Shown: piece after piece, positions 16,602 to 25,588 of the stretch
Layout of the letters: the number at the start of each line of letters is the position of its first letter
How positions within the stretch are numbered: the first letter of the stretch is position 1
Assembly (NCBI RefSeq): GCF_040219215.1
Contig: NZ_JAVJSX010000022.1
Coordinates: 186,001 to 250,000 of the forward strand
Source: Thalassobaculum_A sp040219215
Lineage (GTDB): Bacteria > Pseudomonadota > Alphaproteobacteria > Thalassobaculales > Thalassobaculaceae
Length of the DNA stretch: 64,000 nt
Direction of reading: 5' to 3'
Program-made: the position numbers and the translations under genes
Notes under the pieces: generated by a model
Database searches by the model: none
The model's input: the letters and a program-made list of their open reading frames with translations, nothing else
Told to the model about the DNA's origin: nothing

Positions 16602-16620
16602 CATAATATATATAATTTTG
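16602..16620. promoter_or_regulatory. Shared AT-rich motif, copy 2 (before the TRAP transporter)
   Basis: CATAATATATATAATTTTG, in opposite orientation to copy 1 and matching it at 16 of 19 positions, about 95 bp before the TRAP receptor start. Its location suggests co-regulation of transporter and dehydrogenase by the LysR protein encoded between the two copies. Confidence 0.55.
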
Positions 16621-16715
16621 GTGAACTTGAGACCATCCCTTGCGGTCCATAGCATCGTCTCAAAGCCGGCCATCAGCCAGATGACCGGGACGATGATTTC
16701 GGGAGGATCGTGAAA

Positions 16716-17690
16716 ATGAGATTTGTGTCCGAACTTGCCGCGACCGTCGTGGTTGTCGCCGGCATGATCGCGCCAGCAGTGGCGCAGGACCGCTCCGGCT
16801 GGCCTTCTTCAATCGTTATCGGGACCGGCAGCCAGGGTGGCGTCTACTTCACCTATGGCAGCGGCTTCGCGACCATGATCAGCGAGACGCTCGGTGTGAA
16901 CGCCAGCGTGGAGATCACCGGCGGTCCAGTCCAGAACGTTACCCTGGTCCAGACCGGCGATCATAACATGGGCTTCGTCACCATGGGCCCGGCCTACGAG
17001 GCGTTCGTCGGCAAGAGCGAACTGATGCCGGGCGTGGAGCATAAGGACATCCGGGCGCTGTTCCCGATGTACCAGACGCCCTTGCAGGCGGTCACGCTGA
17101 GCAAATCCGGCGTCCGCTCGCTGGCGGACCTCAACGGCAAGAGGATCGGCGTCGGGCCGGCCGGTGGTACGGCCGCGACCTACTGGCCCCGCTACTTCGA
17201 CGCCGCCGGGCTGAAGGCGACCATCAGCAATGCCGGAGCCAATGACAGCGCGGGGCAGCTCAAGGACGGCCTGATCGACGCATTTCTGTTCGCGGCCGGC
17301 ATTCCGACCAGCGCCTTCACCCAACTCGCGGTCGAGAACGATGTGACCTTCATCAGCATGAGCGAGGCCGACCTGCAGTTGTTCCTGAAGGCCGAACCTG
17401 CCCTTTCCCCGTTCACGATCGCTGCGAAGACCTACGAGGATCAGCCGAACGATGTGCAGTCGGTTTCGCTGTGGAACTTTGCCATCGCCGGAAAGGGTAT
17501 GCCCGACAGCCTAGCCTACGAACTGACCAAGCTGGCAATGACGAACTACGACCGCATGAAGCAGAACCATGCGGCGGCCAAAGAAACCAAGCCCGAGGCC
17601 TACAAGTTCAACTCTTTCATGAAGTTCCATCCCGGAGCCATCCGCTGGTTCGAGGAAAACGGCTACAAGATCGCCGACAATCTGAAGTGA
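16716..17690 (+). CDS. TAXI-family TRAP transporter solute-binding protein
   Basis: 324 residues. ATG 16716 is preferred because GGGAGG lies nine bases upstream; a GTG at 16710 is too close to it. Residues 1-24 form a signal peptide ending AVAQD. The TAXI signature is clear: IVIGTGSQGGVYFTYGSGFA, then VGPAGGTAATYWPRYFDAAG. It captures a small, probably carboxylated, solute in the periplasm for the membrane component encoded next. TAXI receptors bind substrates such as glutamate or 2-oxoglutarate in studied cases; the ligand here is not readable. Confidence 0.93.
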   Translation: MRFVSELAATVVVVAGMIAPAVAQDRSGWPSSIVIGTGSQGGVYFTYGSGFATMISETLGVNASVEITGGPVQNVTLVQTGDHNMGFVTMGPAYEAFVGKSELMPGVEHKDIRALFPMYQTPLQAVTLSKSGVRSLADLNGKRIGVGPAGGTAATYWPRYFDAAGLKATISNAGANDSAGQLKDGLIDAFLFAAGIPTSAFTQLAVENDVTFISMSEADLQLFLKAEPALSPFTIAAKTYEDQPNDVQSVSLWNFAIAGKGMPDSLAYELTKLAMTNYDRMKQNHAAAKETKPEAYKFNSFMKFHPGAIRWFEENGYKIADNLK

Positions 17691-17709
17691 TCTGACCGAC
17701 GGTAGTGAG

Positions 17710-17743
17710 GCGGAAGGCGGGGACTCAGGTCCCCGCCTTCCGC
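17710..17743 (+). terminator. Intercistronic hairpin between TRAP receptor and permease genes
   Basis: GCGGAAGGCGGGGAC and GTCCCCGCCTTCCGC form a perfect 15-bp stem with a TCAG loop. No T-tract follows. Placed between receptor and permease, it more likely stabilises the receptor mRNA or partly attenuates the permease than fully terminates. Confidence 0.7.
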
Positions 17744-17797
17744 AGACCTGGAAGGTTTCTGGGATCCTCGGATCCCGCTTGATTGAGGAACGACACG

Positions 17798-19960
17798 ATG
17801 CCGTCCGCACATGATGGAAATCCGTCGTCGTCGATCGAAGCGCAAGCATCGAAGGTCGACGAGGAACCGGCCGCCGGCAATCAACGGATCTTCTCAGGCA
17901 CGTCGCACTGGATGATCGCCTCGGCATGCGTCGCCTACTCCGCGTTCCATCTGCTCGTCCTCAATGTCTGGCCTCTCGAGACCTGGGCGTTTCGCCTGAG
18001 CCACCTCGGAGGCGGGCTGGTCCTCGGCTTCCTGATCTTCGCGGCCAACACCACGGATGGAACGGCGGCAGGACGGCGGTCCATCCTTGACCGCCTGACG
18101 CTCGCCCTCGCCGCGGCCGGCACGCTCTACGGGTTCGCCATGATTGCGGTGATCTGGGGCAACTGGTTCCTGCAGCAGTCCGCGATTCCGCCGTCCTGGG
18201 CCGTGAAGTCGTTCGGGATCCCACTGTTCGGAGGCGCCGCGCTTGCGATCGTGCACGGCTGGATTTTTCCGGACCGACGGCGCGGCCGGACGTCGCCGGC
18301 CGATATACTGCTCGCCATCGCCTCCGCCGCAGCCGTCGGCTACGTCATCTTCTTCGCTCGCCAACTCCAGTTGCGGGCCGGCATGCCGATCGCCCAGCCA
18401 GCCGACATGTGGGCCGCAATGACGGGCGTCATTCTGATCGCAGAGCTGACCCGCCGGCTTGCCGGACTCGCCCTGGTCATCATCGCCGGCGTCTTCGTGG
18501 CCTATGCATTCCTTGGCCCCTGGCTTCCCGGGGTCCTCGAGCATCGCGGCTACGACGCGAAACGGTTCTTCTCTTACATCTTCACGGACAACGGCATTCT
18601 CGGCGCACCGATCGCGATCTCGTCGACCTACATCATCCTTTTCGTGATCTTCGCCGCGTTTCTCCAGGCATCGAAGGTCGGCGAATATTTCGTCAACGTC
18701 GCCTTCGCCGTGGCTGGCCACCGCCGTGGAGGGCCAGCGAAGGTCGCCGTGTTCGCGTCAGGCCTGATGGGCATGATCAACGGCACCTCGGCCGGCAATG
18801 TCGTCGCGACCGGCAGCCTGACTATCCCATTGATGAAGCGTGTCGGCTATCGCCCCCAGACTGCAGCCTCGGTCGAGGCAGCCGCGTCCACCGGTGGTCA
18901 GATCATGCCGCCGATCATGGGGGCCGGCGCCTTCATCATGGCCGAGATTACCGGGATCCCTTACCTCGAAATCGTCTATGCGGCGATCATCCCGGCGATC
19001 ATCTATTTCATGTCGGTCTACTTCATGGTCGACATCGCTGCGCAGAAATTCAACATGACCGGGTTGCCGCGCTCCGAACTGCCGAAGCTCGGACTTCTTC
19101 TGCGGCAGATCTATCTGTTCACGCCGATCGTCGTCCTGATCTATGCCCTGTTCGCCGGGTACTCGGTGATCCGCTGCGGCACACTCGCGATGATCACGGC
19201 TGCAGTCGTGTCATGGCTGACGCCGCACCGCATGGGCCCGAAACAGTTCTTCGTTGCCCTTGAACTCGGCGCCAGGATGACATTGCAACTCGTCGCAGTC
19301 TGCGCCGCCGCCGGTATCATCGTCGGCGTGATCGCGCTGACGGGCATCGGGTCGCGATTCTCCGCCGTGCTTCTCGGTCTCGCCGATCAGAGCCAGATCC
19401 TGGCACTGTTCTTTGCCATGTGCGTGTCGATCGTCCTTGGCATGGGGATGCCAACCACTGCTGCCTATGCGGTGGCCGCGAGCGTGATCGCCCCCGGCAT
19501 CATTAATCTCGGCGTAGAGCCGCTGACCGCGCACTTCTTCATCTTCTATTTCGCAGTCATCTCCGCGATCACTCCGCCCGTCGCACTGGCCGCGTACGCC
19601 GGCGCCGCGCTGGCGGGATCGGACCCGATGAAGACGAGCATGGAGAGCTTCAAGATCGGCCTCGCTGCGTTCATCGTGCCGTACATGTTCTTCTATTCCG
19701 ATGCGATGCTGCTGGACGGCGGCCCGCTCGAGATACTGCACGTGACCGTAACCGCGATGATCGGTGTCTACCTGCTATCAGCCGCGGTACAGGGGTGGTT
19801 CTTCGGGAAAGCCTCCGCCGCCGTCAGGGTCGGCCTCCTGCTCGGTGGATTGAGCATGATCGAGGGCGGCTGGTTGACCGACTTGATCGGAGTGACGCTC
19901 GCCATCTGCACCTACCTAGTCCAGAAATTCGCCGTGAAGCACCAGAGCGCCCGCCTCTAA
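17798..19960 (+). CDS. TRAP transporter fused 4TM/12TM permease
   Basis: 720 residues from ATG 17798, with TTGAGGAA upstream. The small (DctQ-like) and large (DctM-like) membrane subunits are fused, as is typical for TAXI systems; about 16-18 hydrophobic segments are visible. The DctM part begins near residue 200 (AMTGVILIAELTRRLAGLAL) and contains MGMINGTSAGNVVATGSLTI and GGQIMPPIMGAGAFIMAEIT, then a second-half repeat GMGMPTTAAYAVAASVIAPG. It uses a sodium gradient to import the solute delivered by the receptor encoded upstream. Confidence 0.93.
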   Translation: MPSAHDGNPSSSIEAQASKVDEEPAAGNQRIFSGTSHWMIASACVAYSAFHLLVLNVWPLETWAFRLSHLGGGLVLGFLIFAANTTDGTAAGRRSILDRLTLALAAAGTLYGFAMIAVIWGNWFLQQSAIPPSWAVKSFGIPLFGGAALAIVHGWIFPDRRRGRTSPADILLAIASAAAVGYVIFFARQLQLRAGMPIAQPADMWAAMTGVILIAELTRRLAGLALVIIAGVFVAYAFLGPWLPGVLEHRGYDAKRFFSYIFTDNGILGAPIAISSTYIILFVIFAAFLQASKVGEYFVNVAFAVAGHRRGGPAKVAVFASGLMGMINGTSAGNVVATGSLTIPLMKRVGYRPQTAASVEAAASTGGQIMPPIMGAGAFIMAEITGIPYLEIVYAAIIPAIIYFMSVYFMVDIAAQKFNMTGLPRSELPKLGLLLRQIYLFTPIVVLIYALFAGYSVIRCGTLAMITAAVVSWLTPHRMGPKQFFVALELGARMTLQLVAVCAAAGIIVGVIALTGIGSRFSAVLLGLADQSQILALFFAMCVSIVLGMGMPTTAAYAVAASVIAPGIINLGVEPLTAHFFIFYFAVISAITPPVALAAYAGAALAGSDPMKTSMESFKIGLAAFIVPYMFFYSDAMLLDGGPLEILHVTVTAMIGVYLLSAAVQGWFFGKASAAVRVGLLLGGLSMIEGGWLTDLIGVTLAICTYLVQKFAVKHQSARL

Positions 19961-20035
19961 GCGGAGGCATCCTCGATTGCCTGGACCCGAGACCGTTGTG
20001 CCTGTGCCACCTTACGCGCGAGCGGAACTTCTCTC

Positions 20036-21427
20036 CTACAGCTTGGTGCGCAGGTGGAAGCTCTTCGGCCGGGTCAGCGCTTCGTAGCCGAGGGCCGACA
20101 GGGTGCAGCCACGGCCCGAGTCCTTGACGCCCGTCCATGCCAGCGCCGGGTCCAGGTAGTCGCAGCGGTTCATGAAAACGGTACCGGTCTCGACCTGCTC
20201 GCCGAGCCGGAGGGCCGCCTCCTCGTCGGTCGTCCAGATCGAGGCGGTCAGGCCGAACGCGCTGTCGTTCATCAGGCGGACCGCCTCTTCGTCCGACGAC
20301 ACCTTCATGATGCCGACCACCGGCCCGAAGCTCTCCTCGGTCATCACCCGCATGGAGTGGTCGACGTCGACCAGGATCTGCGGCGCCATGTAGGCGGACC
20401 CCTCGGCGTCCCGGGCAAAAGCCTTGGTATCGATCAGCGCCCGGGCGCCGGCCTTAGCCGCGTCGGCGACCTGGCCGCGCACGAAGTCGGCGGACGCCGC
20501 CCGCGCCATCGGCCCGAGGTTGGTCGCACCGTCGGTCGGGTCGCCGAGCCGATACTGCCGGGTCAGGGCCACCGCCCCCTCCACGAAGCCGTCGTACAGT
20601 TTTTCATGGACGTAGATCCGCTCGATCCCGCAACACGATTGTCCGGTGTTGAAGAACGCCCCGTCGATCACGTTCTCGACGGCATGCTCGAGCTTGGCGT
20701 CAGCCCGGACATAGGCCGGATCCTTGCCGCCAAGTTCCAGGCCGGTCGCGATGAACTTGGCGCTGGCGGCCCGCTGCACGGCGTGACCGCCGGCAACCGA
20801 TCCGGTGAAGTTGACGTAGTCGACGCGCCGGTCGGCGATCAGCCTCTCGCTGGCATCGTGGGTCAGGTGCAGCGCCTGAAACACGCCGGCGGGCAGCCCG
20901 GCGGACTCGAATGCGGCGGCAAACCGCTCGGCGCATAACGGGGTCTGCATCGAGTGCTTCAGCAGCACGGCGTTTCCGGCCATCAGCGCCGGCACCACGC
21001 CGTTCACCGCCGTCAGGTAGGGGAAGTTCCAGGGCGCAATGATTGCCACCACACCGACCGGCACGCGCCGCACGAACCGGTTGAACCCGTCCTTCGGCGC
21101 CGGCTGATGGTCTGCAAGTGCCGAGGGCGCAATGTCGATCATGTGCAGCGCGCGCTCGGTCAAGCCGCCGACCTCGCCACCGCCCTGCGCGACCGGCCGA
21201 CCCATCTGCCAGGCCAGTTCCTGCGTTATCGCCGCCTTGTTGGTGTTGAAATAGTCGACCGCGCGACGCAGGATCGCCTGGCGCTCCGGGATCGGGACCG
21301 CGCGCCACGACCGCTGGGCCAGGACCGCCCGATCCAGTGCCGCCTCGACGGCGGCATCGTCCGCCGCCGGCCTCTCCACATAGACCGAACCGTCGACCGG
21401 AGAGATCGTGCGCAGGGTCGTCGTCAT
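20036..21427 (-). CDS. Aldehyde dehydrogenase family protein
   Basis: 463 residues starting TTTLRTISPVDGSVYVERPA. NAD(P)-dependent oxidation of an aldehyde to a carboxylate. Motifs: IIAPWNFPYLTAVNGVVPAL (cofactor region), GLELGGKDPAYV (general-base Glu), NTGQSCCGIERIYVHE (catalytic Cys) and EESFGPVVGIM. It is convergent with the TRAP operon and divergent from the MFS gene at 21553. A short remnant of a paralogue of both genes lies at 13514-13676. Confidence 0.93.
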   Translation of the reverse strand: MTTTLRTISPVDGSVYVERPAADDAAVEAALDRAVLAQRSWRAVPIPERQAILRRAVDYFNTNKAAITQELAWQMGRPVAQGGGEVGGLTERALHMIDIAPSALADHQPAPKDGFNRFVRRVPVGVVAIIAPWNFPYLTAVNGVVPALMAGNAVLLKHSMQTPLCAERFAAAFESAGLPAGVFQALHLTHDASERLIADRRVDYVNFTGSVAGGHAVQRAASAKFIATGLELGGKDPAYVRADAKLEHAVENVIDGAFFNTGQSCCGIERIYVHEKLYDGFVEGAVALTRQYRLGDPTDGATNLGPMARAASADFVRGQVADAAKAGARALIDTKAFARDAEGSAYMAPQILVDVDHSMRVMTEESFGPVVGIMKVSSDEEAVRLMNDSAFGLTASIWTTDEEAALRLGEQVETGTVFMNRCDYLDPALAWTGVKDSGRGCTLSALGYEALTRPKSFHLRTKL

Positions 21428-21460
21428 GGTCGCCTCGTTCCGCTTGCGATGATGCCCGAA

Positions 21461-21474
21461 GTATCGGTCGATAC
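21461..21474. promoter_or_regulatory. Inverted repeat between aldehyde dehydrogenase and MFS genes
   Basis: GTATCG-GT-CGATAC, a 6-bp inverted repeat in the 125-bp region between the two divergent starts. It resembles a dimeric repressor site, but no regulator gene is adjacent. Confidence 0.4.
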
Positions 21475-21552
21475 ATTGAACCAAAACAACCGGGCGTGAC
21501 ACAGTCGGTTCGGTGTCCGGATCCAACCGGACCCACGCATGAGGAAACGCAC

Positions 21553-22791
21553 GTGGACGCAAACGGGTCCGCCGACACTGCCGGGCCGCCTCCCGAGGCG
21601 CCGCGCCGGCGGCTGCTGGCTATTCCGGACTTCCGGAACCTCTGGGTCGTGGGCCTGATGGTCTTCGTGGTCCGCTGGCTGGAAATGCTGGCGGTCGGGG
21701 TCTTCACTTACCAGGCAACCGGCTCGGCGTTCATGGTCGCGATGCTGACCATGCTGCGCCTGCTGCCGATGGGATTGTTCGGCGCCGTCCTGGGTGCCGT
21801 CGCCGAGCGCCTGGAACGGCGCAGTGCGCTGATCTTCGTGGTGCTGGCGATGATGGCGACCTCGATCTCGGTCGCGGTGCTCGGATCCCTCGGCATGCTG
21901 GAGGTCTGGCACCTGGCGGTCGCCAGCTTCGTCAACGGGCTCGGCTGGGCAACCGACAACCCGGTACGCCGGATGATGATCGGCGACGCCGTCGGAGCGG
22001 ACCGCATGGGACCGGCCATGTCGCTGGACGTCGGCACCAACAACGCCAGCCGCATGGTCGGCCCGACGATCGGCGGCCTGATCCTGGCGACTCTCGGCAT
22101 CGCCGGGGTGTTCTGGCTGGGCGCCGGCCTGTACGCGGTCGCCCTGGTCGCGGCGTTGCGCATCCGCACGCGCAGCCGCACCGCCGCGGTCGAAGCGTCT
22201 TCGGTCCTGCAGCGCATGCGGGAAGGCTTCGTCCAGGCCCGCAACGACCCCCGAATAACCGGCGTCCTGATGGTCACCGTGATCTTCAACATCTTCGGCT
22301 GGCCGTCGACCAGCATGATCCCGGTTCTCGGCAAGGACCACCTGCAACTGGGGCCCGAAGGCGTGGGCATTCTGGCTTCGCTGGACGGGGTCGGTGCGTT
22401 CTGCGGCGCGCTCGCCATCGCCACGCTGGCCCAGGCCGTATGGTACGGACGGATCTATGTCAGCGGGGTGACGTTCTATCTCGTCTCGCTGATCGTCTTC
22501 GCCGCCGCACCCTCGGTCGTCATGGCCGGCATGGCCCTGCTGACCCTCGGCATTGCCGGCGCCGGGTTCAGCGTGATGCAGGCCACCCTGGTCTATCTGT
22601 ACGCGCCGATCGAAATGCGGGCGCGCCTGCTCGGCCTGCTGTCGGTCTGCATCGGGGTGGGTCCGGTCGGGTTCTTCTATCTGGGCTTCCTCGCCGAACT
22701 GCTCGGCGCGCAGTCCGCCACCATCGCACTGGCCGTCCAGGGCCTGCTGGCATTGCTGTTGACGCGGCGCTGGTGGCGCGCGATCGGCTGA
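21553..22791 (+). CDS. MFS transporter (MFS_3 / enterobactin-exporter-like)
   Basis: 412 residues. GTG 21553 is chosen because GAGGAA lies six bases upstream. About twelve membrane helices; the N-terminal half has the loop VLGAVAERLERRSALIFVVL equivalent to the MFS motif A. The family exports drugs or small metabolites by proton exchange. The ligand is unknown; pairing with an aldehyde dehydrogenase gene is seen here intact and again, as a fossil, at 13514-13676. The C-terminus is LLTRRWWRAIG. Confidence 0.9.
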   Translation: MDANGSADTAGPPPEAPRRRLLAIPDFRNLWVVGLMVFVVRWLEMLAVGVFTYQATGSAFMVAMLTMLRLLPMGLFGAVLGAVAERLERRSALIFVVLAMMATSISVAVLGSLGMLEVWHLAVASFVNGLGWATDNPVRRMMIGDAVGADRMGPAMSLDVGTNNASRMVGPTIGGLILATLGIAGVFWLGAGLYAVALVAALRIRTRSRTAAVEASSVLQRMREGFVQARNDPRITGVLMVTVIFNIFGWPSTSMIPVLGKDHLQLGPEGVGILASLDGVGAFCGALAIATLAQAVWYGRIYVSGVTFYLVSLIVFAAAPSVVMAGMALLTLGIAGAGFSVMQATLVYLYAPIEMRARLLGLLSVCIGVGPVGFFYLGFLAELLGAQSATIALAVQGLLALLLTRRWWRAIG

Positions 22792-22874
22792 CGGCTCTCA
22801 ACACCAACCCGTTCTGCACAATCCAGACGCCGAACGGCACCATTCAACCGACCAGCCCGCCCGAGAGGATCGAC

Positions 22875-24074
22875 ATGTCCGACACCGCCCTGATGAACGG
22901 CTTTCCACCACATCACGAGGCGCAGGTCACGCTCGCGAACTGGCGTACGGCGCCGTTCAGCCGCTGGGCGTTCCACCACGTCCGGGAGATCGTGGCCTCG
23001 GCCGATATATCGAACGCCCCCGATGCGGTCTCTGCGCTTCCTTCCGACCCCGCCGATCTCGACGGCGTGCGCATCGACGGCGCCTCAAGCTTCACGGAGT
23101 TCCTGTCGGCGACCGACACCGACGGCATTGTCATCCTGCGGCACGGTCGGATGGTGCATGAATCCTATGCCCACGGCATGGACGCGTACACGCCGCACAT
23201 CCTGATGTCGGTGTCGAAGTCACTGCTTGGACTGCTGGCCGGTATCCTGGTCGACGACGGAGCGCTCGACCCGGATGCCCCGGTGGCCCGATACGTCCCT
23301 GAGGTCGCCGCCACCGCCTATGCCGGCGCCACCATCCGCCACCTGCTCGACATGCGGGCCGGGGTGGAATTCGACGAGAACTACCTCGCGACCTCGGGCC
23401 CGATCATCGCATACCGCAAGGCCCAGAACTGGAACCCGTCGGAACCGGGCGATCCGCCCTCGGACCTGCGCAGCTTCTACGCGACCATGACCGGAACCGA
23501 CGGCCCGCACGAAGGCCGGTTCCACTACGTCTCGCCCAACACCGACCTGCTCGGCTGGGCGATGGAGCGGGCCACCGGCCGACGCTACGCCGACCTGATG
23601 TCAGAGCGCCTGTGGCGCCCCATAGGAGCCGAGCGCAGCGCCTACATCACCGTCGACCGGCTCGGCGCGCCACGCTGTGCCGGCGGGTTCTGCGCCACGG
23701 TGCGAGATCTCGCCCGGGTCGGCCAGTTGCTGGTGCAGCGCGGCACCAGGGACGGCCGTCGGATCGTTCCTGCCGGCTGGATCGACGATCTGCTCGCCAG
23801 CGGCGATGCCGGCGCCTGGGCCAAGGGCGACTTCGCTGAGTTGTTCCGGGGTGCGTCGATGCGCTACCGAAGCCAATGGTATGTGCTGGACGGCACCGCC
23901 CCTCTGCTGTTCGGCTTCGGCGTGCACGGCCAGCACCTGTTCGTCGACCGTGCCAATGAGATCGTGATCGCCAAGGTCTCCTCCCAGGCGCTGCCGATCG
24001 ACGAGGCTCGCGCAGCCCTGACGATGCGATCCGTACAGGCAATCATCGAAGCGCTTGCCGACAGGCCGAGATGA
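22875..24074 (+). CDS. Serine hydrolase of the beta-lactamase class C / NylB family
   Basis: 399 residues from ATG 22875, 83 bp after the MFS gene. The nucleophile motif SVSK (S-x-x-K, about residue 116) and the YVSPNTD motif (Y-x-N) are present, as in 6-aminohexanoate-dimer hydrolase and carboxylesterases of this fold. No signal peptide is obvious, so it may act in the cytoplasm on an amide or ester. Same strand as the MFS gene and possibly co-transcribed. Confidence 0.88.
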   Translation: MSDTALMNGFPPHHEAQVTLANWRTAPFSRWAFHHVREIVASADISNAPDAVSALPSDPADLDGVRIDGASSFTEFLSATDTDGIVILRHGRMVHESYAHGMDAYTPHILMSVSKSLLGLLAGILVDDGALDPDAPVARYVPEVAATAYAGATIRHLLDMRAGVEFDENYLATSGPIIAYRKAQNWNPSEPGDPPSDLRSFYATMTGTDGPHEGRFHYVSPNTDLLGWAMERATGRRYADLMSERLWRPIGAERSAYITVDRLGAPRCAGGFCATVRDLARVGQLLVQRGTRDGRRIVPAGWIDDLLASGDAGAWAKGDFAELFRGASMRYRSQWYVLDGTAPLLFGFGVHGQHLFVDRANEIVIAKVSSQALPIDEARAALTMRSVQAIIEALADRPR

Positions 24075-24128
24075 CAACCCCGGCCGACGCGGTCACGAAA
24101 ATGGATTGGGCGAGTCGGAACCTCGCGC

Positions 24129-25427
24129 CTAGCGTCGGTGCTCCGACTTTAGTACCTGCGCCGCGTCCTGGAACGCGTCGAGCGTATGCCGAATATCCGC
24201 CGCGTCGTGGGCGAGCGAGACGTAGTACTTGCTCTCGCCCTTCATGATGCCACGCTCGCGCAGCAATGCGTTGAACCGACGCAGCAGTGTTGCGTCGCCG
24301 CGCAAAGTCGTTCGGTAGTCCTGGACCGACTGATCGGTGAAGACGACGTCGAACAGCGGCGGCTCACCAACGATCTGCACCGCAAAGCCGGCACCGGTCA
24401 GCGCGCTCTCCAGTCCGGCCATCAGCTGCCGACCGGTGGCGAACACCTGCTCGTACACCCCTGGCCGCTTCAGCACCTCCAGGGTGGCCAGACCGGCGGC
24501 GGCAGCCACCGGGTTGCCACTGAGCGTACCGATCTGCGGCGCGAAGGCGTCCTCGGCGACCCGGTCCTTGTCGAAATGCGCCATCAGCTCCTCGCGCCCG
24601 GCGATGGCGGCCAGCGGGAAGCCGCCGCCGATGATCTTGCCGAGCGCGCACAGGTCGGGTGTGACCCCGTAGTAGCTCTGGGCGCCGCCATAGGCGAACC
24701 GGAACCCGGTGACGACCTCGTCGAAGATCAATGGGATACCGTGCTCGGTGGCGAGCGCACGCAGGCCTTCCAGGAATCCCGGTTTCGGCGGCACCAGCCG
24801 CTGGAACGGTTCTACGATCACGCCACCCAGCTCGTCACCGTACTCGCGGATCAGGCTGGCGGCGGTCTCCAGGTCGTTGAACGGCGCGATCAGCACTTCG
24901 TCCCGAACCTTCGCCGGGATGCCGGCGGAATCCGGAACGGCCTGGGGGAAGTTCGCCGGGCGTTTCGGCGCCATGCTCATCAGCGCGTAGTCGCTCATGC
25001 CGTGGAAGCCGCCCTCGAACTTCAGGATCTTGTCGCGGCCGCGGTGCGCCCGGGCGATGCGCATGGCGTAGAACGTCGCCTCCGACCCGGCGCTCACGAA
25101 CCGGACCTTGTCGGCACAGGGCACCGCCTCGCACAGCGCCTCGGCGAGCCGAATGCCGGTCGCGTTGTTGGCGAAGAAGGTCGTGCCCCTGGGAACCTGG
25201 GCCAGCACCGCCTCGGTGACCTCCGGATGGGCGTGGCCGATGAACATCGGGCCGGAGCCGAGCAGGAAATCGACGTACTCGTTGCCGCTCTCGTCCCAAA
25301 CCCGGCCGGCGCGACCTTCCCGGATCACGACGTCGGACGCGAAATTGCCGAACCCGCCGGCCGGCAGGACCCGCTTCGCAGCTTCGATCAGAGCCCGTTC
25401 GGCCTCGCTCTTCATCAACCCGGTCAT
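24129..25427 (-). CDS. Class III aminotransferase (glutamate-1-semialdehyde aminomutase-like)
   Basis: 432 residues if started at MTGLMKSEAERALIEAAKRV; a longer start at 25499 adds 24 residues of no family resemblance. PLP enzyme: SAGSEATFYAMRIARAHRGR, GGFHGMSDYALMS, LIFDEVVTGFRFAYGG (Asp that contacts PLP) and LCALGKIIGGGFPLAA (Schiff-base Lys). Such non-HemL members act as omega-transaminases or amino-group mutases. Divergent from the DMT permease gene, which could move the product or substrate. Confidence 0.88.
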   Translation of the reverse strand: MTGLMKSEAERALIEAAKRVLPAGGFGNFASDVVIREGRAGRVWDESGNEYVDFLLGSGPMFIGHAHPEVTEAVLAQVPRGTTFFANNATGIRLAEALCEAVPCADKVRFVSAGSEATFYAMRIARAHRGRDKILKFEGGFHGMSDYALMSMAPKRPANFPQAVPDSAGIPAKVRDEVLIAPFNDLETAASLIREYGDELGGVIVEPFQRLVPPKPGFLEGLRALATEHGIPLIFDEVVTGFRFAYGGAQSYYGVTPDLCALGKIIGGGFPLAAIAGREELMAHFDKDRVAEDAFAPQIGTLSGNPVAAAAGLATLEVLKRPGVYEQVFATGRQLMAGLESALTGAGFAVQIVGEPPLFDVVFTDQSVQDYRTTLRGDATLLRRFNALLRERGIMKGESKYYVSLAHDAADIRHTLDAFQDAAQVLKSEHRR

Positions 25428-25588
25428 GCTCGTCTCGGCTCCATCGCTCGATTCACGCGGATCGGTTCCGCTGCCTTTGCCGCTGGTCACGCCAATCATC
25501 GGTCGGCATGCTTGGCACCACGAACCCCGCCCGACGCCAGCAGACCCCCGCGCGTCGTCCCGATCAAGCCTCCTGTCGAGCGACCGTC

